Below, one piece after another: positions 1 to 4,900 of a DNA stretch of 7,620 bases. How positions within the stretch are numbered: position 1 is the first letter of the stretch; each line of letters starts with the position of its first letter. Source of the DNA: Actinomycetes bacterium (GTDB taxonomy: Bacteria; Actinomycetota; Acidimicrobiia; Acidimicrobiales; Acidimicrobiaceae); contig JAJYGZ010000263.1 in the NCBI GenBank assembly GCA_021790495.1, positions 1-7,620 of the forward strand, in the 5' to 3' direction. The notes under the pieces are model-generated. The model did no database searches. It saw only the letters and a program-made list of their open reading frames with translations, and was not told the DNA's origin. The position numbers were made by a program, and so were the translations under genes.

Positions 1-2
1 GT

Positions 3-44
3 CGGGTGAAGGGGAACATCGCCGGTATGTTAGACGTTTTATAG
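3..44 (+). CDS. possible C-terminal tail of an upstream gene (partial)
   Basis: The frame beginning at base 3 is open from the left edge to a TAG at 42-44 and would encode about 13 residues ending MLDVL. Its third codon positions are mostly G or C, as in the genes downstream, and the alternative open frame here looks less gene-like. If real, its stop lies only 3 nt before the GTG at 48, which would fit a tight operon. The fragment is too short to identify and may be chance. Confidence 0.2.
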   Translation, partial: RVKGNIAGMLDVL

Positions 45-80
45 TGGGTGAGCGCCACCGATGAGACTCTCAACCAAACA

Positions 81-86
81 GAGGTG
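81..86 (+). promoter_or_regulatory. ribosome binding site that favours the ATG at 93
   Basis: GAGGTG lies 6 nt before the ATG at 93 and matches the anti-Shine-Dalgarno sequence well. The alternative in-frame GTG at 48 has no purine-rich motif in front of it. This site is the main reason for preferring the shorter form of the molybdopterin protein. Confidence 0.55.
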
Positions 87-92
87 CGGCCG

Positions 93-716
93 ATGCCAAG
101 AAGAGTATTTCTTGGGCTGCTAGGAGTGGGCGCCGCGTTGGTTGCTGGTGGCTCGAGCGTGGAGGGCCTGCTCGGGTCTTCAGTAGCGGGGTCCGCCGTA
201 GGCCTTGGCGGCTACCAGGTCTATACGGTTAGCGCGGGATTCCCTACTATTTCCCGCGCGGCGTACAGGCTCAAGGTGAGCGGAGATGTCGATCATCGGT
301 TGGAACTCTCCCTTGAGGATTTAGCGTCGCTCGGCTATTCAGAAGTCGAGGCAACCTTCCATTGTGTGACAGGATGGGAGGTTCGAAATCAGCGCTTCGG
401 CGGCGTTGCGTTGGAGCGCGTGCTGTCGCGTGCGGGCATTAACAAGAGCGGCGGGTTTGTCAACTTCGGTTCCTTCGATGGAATTTATAGCGAGTCCCTT
501 TCGATGCGCGACGCGCGGAGTCGGGGCACAATGGTCGTAACGCACCTCAACGGAGCCCCACTGAGCGTGGCGCACGGTGCGCCAGTCCGACTCTTTGTGG
601 ACGGCATGTTTGGCTATAAATCGATCAAGTGGTTGAATTCGATCTCAGTATCCCAGCGGCCCGTTACCGGATACTGGGAGCAATACGGGTATCCCGCTGA
701 TGCACAAATCACTTGA
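93..716 (+). CDS. Tat-exported sulfite-oxidase-type molybdopterin oxidoreductase
   Basis: This is a small molybdenum-cofactor oxidoreductase of the sulfite oxidase/MsrP (YedY) superfamily, probably acting outside the cytoplasmic membrane. The 207-residue protein starts M-P-R-R-V-F-L-G and continues into a hydrophobic stretch, a twin-arginine signal. The family motif FHCVTGW supplies the probable Mo-ligating Cys91. Near the C terminus are HGAPVRL and GYKSIKWL, typical of the cofactor-binding fold, and then GYWEQYGYP. No C-terminal dimerisation domain of the eukaryotic sulfite oxidase type is present, as in other small bacterial members. The ATG at 93 is chosen for its ribosome binding site. 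The in-frame GTG at 48 would add 15 residues and give a more usual Tat n-region, so the start is uncertain. The cytochrome gene downstream overlaps the end of this one by 17 nt, suggesting a two-subunit enzyme. The substrate cannot be read from the sequence. Confidence 0.87.
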   Translation: MPRRVFLGLLGVGAALVAGGSSVEGLLGSSVAGSAVGLGGYQVYTVSAGFPTISRAAYRLKVSGDVDHRLELSLEDLASLGYSEVEATFHCVTGWEVRNQRFGGVALERVLSRAGINKSGGFVNFGSFDGIYSESLSMRDARSRGTMVVTHLNGAPLSVAHGAPVRLFVDGMFGYKSIKWLNSISVSQRPVTGYWEQYGYPADAQIT

Positions 717-1278
717 ATCAGCGTCTATCCCCAGCGAGGGAGCGGTCCGATGGACACGGGCGGCAGGTTCGCGCGGTCCGTGGGTTCACAATCTTGTCGC
801 GGCTCTTTTTGCCCTGTGCCTATTGACCGGATTGGTGCTCGGTTCGGGCTTGGTCGAAGGAATAGTCGGTCACCGGGAGTTTTTTCGCGAGGCGCACGTT
901 GCTACCGGATTGGCGGCGCTGGTTCTAGGACTTGGCGGAATGAGCCGACTAGGAGGCTCGGCAATGGTCTCCATGACACGACAGCTAAGGACGTGGAGAG
1001 GCGAGGATCAAGCTTGGTTTGAGACTTGGCGCTCGACGCTGCGACGGCCGGCGTATGGCCACTCGAGGCCGAATGCAGGACAGAAGCTCGCCTATGCGAC
1101 TATCGCGGCCTCTATGGTCGTATTGGCGGTGACCGGGCTGATTCTGCGGTTCTTTAGCTACTTTCCGCTTTGGATGCGATCGGGTGCGACCCTTTCGCAC
1201 ACCCTGTTCTTCTATTTTCTTACCATGGTGATCCTTGTCCACATCGGATATGTGTTGGCCTCGCGCTGGCGCGAATAG
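700..1278 (+). CDS. four-helix b-type cytochrome membrane subunit (cytochrome b561/FdnI-like)
   Basis: This 192-residue integral membrane protein looks like the quinone-linked di-haem cytochrome b subunit of oxidoreductases such as formate dehydrogenase gamma. Four hydrophobic segments lie at about residues 30-52, 66-84, 130-150 and 166-188. Candidate haem-ligating histidines are H30 (helix 1), H66 (helix 2), and H167 and H181 (helix 4, 14 residues apart). The PNAGQKL motif just before helix 3 is typical of the FdnI-type family. The loop between helices 2 and 3 is long and basic. The ATG at 700 lies inside the end of the molybdopterin gene, and no clear ribosome binding site is visible, so translation is probably coupled. 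Its likely job is to pass electrons between the exported molybdopterin subunit and the membrane quinone pool, in the manner of MsrPQ. The pairing is inferred from the overlap, not proven. Confidence 0.82.
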   Translation: MHKSLESASIPSEGAVRWTRAAGSRGPWVHNLVAALFALCLLTGLVLGSGLVEGIVGHREFFREAHVATGLAALVLGLGGMSRLGGSAMVSMTRQLRTWRGEDQAWFETWRSTLRRPAYGHSRPNAGQKLAYATIAASMVVLAVTGLILRFFSYFPLWMRSGATLSHTLFFYFLTMVILVHIGYVLASRWRE

Positions 1279-1492
1279 CCGTGGCCCATGGTAGAGCTAG
1301 GGCGAATTGTGCCGGGGCGCAGTTGTCGGTTCGGCCCGTCAACGAATCCCAAGGGGTCAGCAACCGCACTCGCAACCCGGATTTTCTACCGCGGCGCGCT
1401 TCTCGGAAGGCCGTATCAGCCATCGCGAAGTAGTGTGGTTGGTATAGGGATCGAGATCTTCCATAAGTCGCGCGGTGCGCAGCTGCATGGCC

Positions 1493-1512
1493 GGTAAATT
1501 CCTGGTTTTACC
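1493..1512 (+). repeat. short inverted repeat upstream of DUF3107
   Basis: GGTAAA (1493-1498) and TTTACC (1507-1512) form a 6-bp inverted repeat around an 8-nt loop, 60 nt before the DUF3107 start. It overlaps the putative -35 region, so it could be an operator. It is short enough to be chance. Confidence 0.25.
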
Positions 1513-1562
1513 CAATATTGTCTAGTTTGAGTGATTCCGCCCCCGCGGGTCCCCAATTTGCG

Positions 1563-1567
1563 AGGAG
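1563..1567 (+). promoter_or_regulatory. ribosome binding site fixing the GTG start of DUF3107
   Basis: AGGAG lies 5 nt before the GTG at 1573. It decides between this start and an in-frame GTG at 1531, which would add 14 residues beginning MIPPPR that are not part of the family. Confidence 0.7.
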
Positions 1568-1572
1568 CATTC

Positions 1573-1806
1573 GTGGATATCAAGATCGGTTTTGTGGATT
1601 CAGTGAGAGAACTGGATCTGGAGTTGCCCGATGATACTTCCCAGGAGAAATTGGTGGCCTCGATAGACTCCTCGATATCTTCAGCAGATAAGTTGCTATG
1701 GGTAGTCGACAAGAAAGGTCGCCAGGTCGGCATTATGGCGAACCGGGTTGCCTATGTCGTTGTTGGCGTCCAAAAAGAGGAACGTCGCGTCGGATTCGGC
1801 GCCTAG
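1573..1806 (+). CDS. DUF3107 family protein
   Basis: This 77-residue acidic protein belongs to DUF3107, a small family found almost only in Actinobacteria; M. tuberculosis TB9.4 (Rv3208A) is a member as I recall it. Its function is unknown. The family pattern is clear: an N-terminal strand beginning V/M-D-I-K-I-G-F-V, a central helix, a second half reading VDKKGRQVGIMANRVAYVVVG, and the hallmark C terminus RRVGFGA. No signal peptide or membrane segment is visible, so it should be cytoplasmic. The GTG start is set by a good ribosome binding site, and the length is normal for the family. It begins a run of closely spaced genes, with the first Get3-like ATPase starting 16 nt after its stop (or overlapping it if an upstream start is used). 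That context suggests co-expression and possibly a working link with the ATPase pair, which is inference. Confidence 0.88.
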   Translation: MDIKIGFVDSVRELDLELPDDTSQEKLVASIDSSISSADKLLWVVDKKGRQVGIMANRVAYVVVGVQKEERRVGFGA

Positions 1807-1822
1807 GGTCACAAAGGCCATG

Positions 1823-2806
1823 ATGGCATCTCGCGGGGATACGTTCGGCGCGCTTGGCAAGAACCTTCTTGCCAAGAAGCTCGTCTTCGTTACCGGCAAA
1901 GGAGGAGTCGGTAAGTCTTCGGTGACAGCCGGATTGGCCAGGCTCTCCAGCAAGGCGGGGCTCAAGACGCTCGTGTGCGAGGTAGATGCCAAGGGCGATG
2001 TGTCCCCGAATTTCGGGGTCGAAGGAGTGACGTTCAAGCCGCGCAATGTAGCGCCGAATCTCTACATTATGGCCATGGACACTGAGGAGGCGCTTGCCGA
2101 ATATCTCCGTCTCAACCTGCGTATTCCCATGATTACGCGTCTTGGGCCACTGGCGCGAGCCTTTGATTTTGTTGCGAACGCCGCTCCGGGTGTCAAAGAG
2201 ATCCTCGTTGTCGGAAAGCTATGTTACGAAGTGCGTGAACGCGCCTGGGACATTATTTGGGTTGACGCCAGTGCCTCTGGCCACATCGTGTCACAACTGG
2301 CGTCGCCCGCCGGGATCTCAGAGCTTTTCAAGGTGGGAATCGTCAAAGAGCAGACGGCATGGATGGCCGAGATTCTTTCTAATCCTGAGACTACGTCGTT
2401 GGTGCTGGTATTGACTCCAGAAGAGACCCCGGTCTCGGAATCCCTCGAACTCCTGGACCGGCTCCGTCTCGAGACTACGATCGCGGTTTCGATGTGCGTG
2501 GTCAACAAAGTCCTTGGTGAGCCATTTTCTTCGGGTGAGGCGGCAATTTTTGCCGATATCGACGGGGGCCGCCTTGTCGGTGACTTCGCTGCGATAGCAG
2601 ATGGCGGAGCCGACGCGTTACTAAGCGCTTCGCGCTTCGCAACGAAGTTGAGGTCCTCGCGAAGCGAGCATACGAGAAATTTCGTCTCCGCTTTGACGGG
2701 CGAGGTCGCCACCGTTTTCGTGCCGTTCTTCATGGGAGCCGAGACCGGACTCAAATTGACCGCCGAAATTGCCGAGGCATTGGCTGGCGAGATGAGCGGA
2801 TCATGA
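1823..2806 (+). CDS. Get3/ArsA-like ATPase, first subunit (Rv3679/BagA type)
   Basis: This 327-residue P-loop ATPase of the ArsA/Get3 family matches M. tuberculosis Rv3679 (called BagA, as I recall). It carries the deviant Walker A GKGGVGKSS at residues 25-33, including the signature Lys26 that reaches across the dimer in this family. Switch I is EVDAKGD (53-59) instead of the canonical DPA form. Switch II is DASASGH (148-154), where most relatives have prolines (DxPPTG). The adenine-side VVN motif follows. No membrane segment is seen, so it is cytoplasmic. The ATG at 1823 is preferred because AAAGG (1813-1817) lies 5 nt before it. The ATG at 1820, or starts at 1754 and TTG 1748 inside DUF3107, would lengthen the N terminus. 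The stop overlaps the next ATPase start as ATGA. It most likely forms a heterodimer with that protein. The name 'arsenite pump ATPase' is unsafe, as no arsenic genes are present. Confidence 0.87.
   Translation: MASRGDTFGALGKNLLAKKLVFVTGKGGVGKSSVTAGLARLSSKAGLKTLVCEVDAKGDVSPNFGVEGVTFKPRNVAPNLYIMAMDTEEALAEYLRLNLRIPMITRLGPLARAFDFVANAAPGVKEILVVGKLCYEVRERAWDIIWVDASASGHIVSQLASPAGISELFKVGIVKEQTAWMAEILSNPETTSLVLVLTPEETPVSESLELLDRLRLETTIAVSMCVVNKVLGEPFSSGEAAIFADIDGGRLVGDFAAIADGGADALLSASRFATKLRSSRSEHTRNFVSALTGEVATVFVPFFMGAETGLKLTAEIAEALAGEMSGS
1853..1876 (+). repeat. perfect 9-bp inverted repeat at the start of the first ATPase gene
   Basis: CTTGGCAAG (1853-1861) and CTTGCCAAG (1868-1876) are perfect reverse complements around a 6-nt loop, and two more G-C pairs (1850-1851 with 1879-1880) can form beyond a small internal loop. 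It covers codons 11-18, just before the Walker A motif, where an mRNA hairpin could affect early translation. It is also a plausible protein-binding palindrome. Function is unproven. Confidence 0.5.
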
Positions 2807-3957
2807 CGGCGAAGCTCGTCGAGCGACTATTGCGGGAGAAGTCGATACTGGTGACCGCTGGAGCTGGCGGGGTCGGAAAGACTACCACCGCCGCGGCGAT
2901 CGGCCTTCTGGCGGCGCTGGAGACACGCCGGAAAGTCCTTGTGCTGACCGTAGATCCGGCGCGGCGTCTCGCGGATCCGATGGGAATGGCGAATTTCGGA
3001 AATGTTGTGACCAAGGTGGATCTCAGCGGCGTCGCTCGGGGAAAGGACCACGGCGAGCTTTACGTCGCGATGCTCGATACCAAAGATTCGTGGGACGATC
3101 TTGTGGCGCGATACGCACCCAATATTCGGGTGCGACAAGAGATTCTGGCCAATCCAATCTATGCCAACATCTCCTCACGCTTTGTGCAAAGCCACGATTA
3201 CATTGCGATGGAATCGCTTTATGACATCTACAACCGCGGCGAGTTCGACTTAATCGTTGTCGATACGCCGCCGAGCCGGAATGCGATCGATTTTTTGGAT
3301 GCGCCGGCGCGGATGGCTGACTTCTTCTCGTCGAAGCTTTTGCGCTGGATAACTGCTCCCTATCGATCGAGGCTGGTGTTTAGCGCCTTCAAGCCGTTTT
3401 ATCAGGTTGCCGATCGGATACTCGGATCTCAATTTCTGGCCGAGGTCGCCGAGTTCTTTATGCTGTTTCAATCGATGTACGAGGGATTCATCGCGAGAGC
3501 CAATTCGGTCTCCGGCCTGCTTCGCTCAGACGCCTGCGCCTTTTTGGTGGTGGCCTCCCCGGAGTACGTGCCCATGCGCGAGGCAGAGTTTTTCCTTGGC
3601 GCGCTCAAGGATCGGAACCTCAACCTCGGAGCGTTGATCGTGAATCGGAGCTTGCCGGACTTCCTGAGCGACGCCGACGCCGCGGGTGCGGCCCGCCGTC
3701 TTGTCGCGGATCCCGCCAAGATGGCCCGCGGCAAATTCAAAAATACCGACCCGAAGGTGCTGGCGTCGGTGCTCGGAGAGATAGGGCACACCTTTCTTGA
3801 CTTCGCTGGGATGTACTCCGAGGAGAAGTCGCTTTTGGGAACTCTGGCGATAGATAGAGAAAAGGTGCTGCGCGCGCCTTACCTGGAAACCGACGTCGCG
3901 GACCTCGAGGCTCTCGTGCGAATAGGCTATAACCTTGACCCGATTGATTTTCCTTAG
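2803..3957 (+). CDS. Get3/ArsA-like ATPase, second subunit (Rv3680/BagB type)
   Basis: This 384-residue ATPase matches M. tuberculosis Rv3680 (BagB, as I recall). Its Walker A is GAGGVGKTT at residues 20-28, so the family's signature lysine is replaced by Ala21, as in Rv3680. Switch I is intact (TVDPARRLAD, 49-58) and switch II is DTPPSRNAIDFLDAP (154-168), nearly identical to the mycobacterial version. A later VVASPEYVPMREAEFF stretch, the VNRSLP nucleotide-base motif, and a C-terminal PYLETDVADLEAL segment complete the family pattern. The protein is cytoplasmic by appearance. The ATG overlaps the stop of the first subunit by 4 nt with only a weak purine-rich site (2794-2799), pointing to coupled, roughly equal synthesis and so to a heterodimer. 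In mycobacteria the pair is linked to glycerol metabolism and nitric-oxide tolerance, from memory of the literature. Tail-anchored protein targeting is not established for it. Confidence 0.9.
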   Translation: MTAKLVERLLREKSILVTAGAGGVGKTTTAAAIGLLAALETRRKVLVLTVDPARRLADPMGMANFGNVVTKVDLSGVARGKDHGELYVAMLDTKDSWDDLVARYAPNIRVRQEILANPIYANISSRFVQSHDYIAMESLYDIYNRGEFDLIVVDTPPSRNAIDFLDAPARMADFFSSKLLRWITAPYRSRLVFSAFKPFYQVADRILGSQFLAEVAEFFMLFQSMYEGFIARANSVSGLLRSDACAFLVVASPEYVPMREAEFFLGALKDRNLNLGALIVNRSLPDFLSDADAAGAARRLVADPAKMARGKFKNTDPKVLASVLGEIGHTFLDFAGMYSEEKSLLGTLAIDREKVLRAPYLETDVADLEALVRIGYNLDPIDFP

Positions 3958-3958
3958 C

Positions 3959-3963
3959 GAGGA
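3959..3963 (+). promoter_or_regulatory. ribosome binding site for the GTG start of the PHP gene
   Basis: GAGGA begins 2 nt after the TAG of the preceding ATPase gene and lies 7 nt before the GTG at 3971. It supports that non-ATG start. Confidence 0.6.
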
Positions 3964-3970
3964 ATGACCC

Positions 3971-4849
3971 GTGATCGATTACCATCTTCATCTCTGGCCT
4001 CATGGGCAGGCTGATGTGGCTCCGACGGTTGAGTACTTGGCAGGCTATGCCGAGGCCGCAGCCGCCGAAGGCGTGGTCGAGATCGCCGTTACCGAGCACT
4101 TCTACCGTTTCGGGCAAGCGGGCAAGGTGCTGGGAAGCTTTTTCCAGCGCTACCCGGACAGCCCGATGCGCACGTTGATGCAAAATTACTGGCAGGATAA
4201 TTCAACCGCAGACCTCGACCTATACGTCGAGGTTGCCCTTGCCGCTAAAGCCGCCAGATTGCCGATCGTTATCGGGCTGGAGGTGGACTACTACGAGGGA
4301 GAGATGGATGTTGTCGCCGATTTGCTCGGTGGCTATCCATTTGACGTGTTGCTCGGCTCGATTCACTGGATCCAGGACTGGCCCTTCGATCATGTTGGCG
4401 ACGCCTTCGTGCAGTCGAGGTGGGACGAAATTGGCATCGCGGGCGCGTGGGAAGCCTATACCCGTGCACTTGAGGAACTTGCCGCCACCCGGAGCGTCGA
4501 CGTGCTCGCCCATCCAGATCTAATTAAGGTGGCCGGGCACTTGCCAGCGGTGCCTGAGGAGTTTTATGACCGCATCGCCGAAGCTGCTCGCGACTCGGCG
4601 ATCGTGGCCGAGGTATCGAGCGCTGGCTGGCGAAAGCCGGTTGGCGAGGCGTATCCGGCCCCTTATCTTCTCGACAAGTTCGCACGTTACGGCGTAGATA
4701 TTACTACCGCTTCCGATGCTCACAGCTTGGGAGACGTATCCTTCAAATCATCGGAACTGCGTAGTTACGTGACTGCGGCCGGGTACCGTTCCTTGGCGAC
4801 CTTCTCGGAGAGAAAAAAGAAGATGATCCCTATTGTTCAGCCATTGTGA
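3971..4849 (+). CDS. PHP-domain phosphoesterase, histidinol-phosphatase-like
   Basis: This 292-residue protein is a PHP-fold metal-dependent phosphoesterase close to the HisJ/HisK histidinol-phosphatase group. The metal-site motifs are all present in order: DYHLH (H5, H7), TEH (H43), GLEVDYY (E104), GSIHW (H132), LAHPD (H181), and ASDAHS (D249, H251). The complete set argues for an active trinuclear enzyme. The starting GTG has a good ribosome binding site, and the first residues M-I-D-Y-H-L-H run straight into motif 1, so an upstream start is unlikely. There is no signal peptide. The gene starts 13 nt after the ATPase pair. No histidine-biosynthesis genes are nearby, so another phosphorylated substrate is quite possible. 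Histidinol-phosphate is only the default prediction from the family, and the sequence does not settle the substrate. Confidence 0.85.
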   Translation: MIDYHLHLWPHGQADVAPTVEYLAGYAEAAAAEGVVEIAVTEHFYRFGQAGKVLGSFFQRYPDSPMRTLMQNYWQDNSTADLDLYVEVALAAKAARLPIVIGLEVDYYEGEMDVVADLLGGYPFDVLLGSIHWIQDWPFDHVGDAFVQSRWDEIGIAGAWEAYTRALEELAATRSVDVLAHPDLIKVAGHLPAVPEEFYDRIAEAARDSAIVAEVSSAGWRKPVGEAYPAPYLLDKFARYGVDITTASDAHSLGDVSFKSSELRSYVTAAGYRSLATFSERKKKMIPIVQPL

Positions 4850-4857
4850 ACTGCAGC

Positions 4858-4874
4858 AGTCACCTCCGGTGGCT
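4858..4874 (+). repeat. 7-bp hairpin between the PHP gene and pdtaS
   Basis: AGTCACC (4858-4864) can pair with GGTGGCT (4868-4874), with one G-T pair, around a TCC loop. It sits 9 nt after the PHP stop and 26 nt before the pdtaS ATG. No run of T follows, so it is a poor intrinsic terminator. It may instead be an mRNA structure in the pdtaS leader or a processing site. Confidence 0.35.
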
Positions 4875-4900
4875 CTTCGAAACTCGCGACTTGGCCAACG

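Larger units (their letters stand above)
1279..1572 (+). other. intergenic region without a convincing gene
   Basis: These 294 bases separate the oxidoreductase pair from the DUF3107 unit. Short open frames exist (for example ATG 1288 to 1497, 69 codons), but their products are low-complexity and match nothing I know. I see no tRNA, no clear terminator after the cytochrome gene, and no mobile element. The last 80 bases are less GC-rich and hold an imperfect hairpin (1493-1512) and a weak promoter-like pattern: TTCCTG at 1499-1504, an 18-nt spacer, and TAGTTT at 1523-1528. This is probably the control region of the downstream unit. Confidence 0.5.

Noticed and set aside
1288..1497. A 69-codon + strand open frame in the gap before DUF3107
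   Set aside because: There is no ribosome binding site and no recognisable family, and the composition is like a random frame. Overlapping minus-strand frames look equally unconvincing.
2004..2018. Palindrome CCCCGAATTTCGGGG
   Set aside because: It is a 7-bp palindrome with a single central base inside the ATPase coding sequence. It cannot form a normal RNA hairpin loop and is explained by codons for S-P-N-F-G.
1823..3957. Arsenite efflux ATPase (ArsA) function
   Set aside because: There is no arsB, arsD or arsR nearby, and each subunit is a single-domain protein of the Rv3679/Rv3680 kind rather than a two-domain ArsA.
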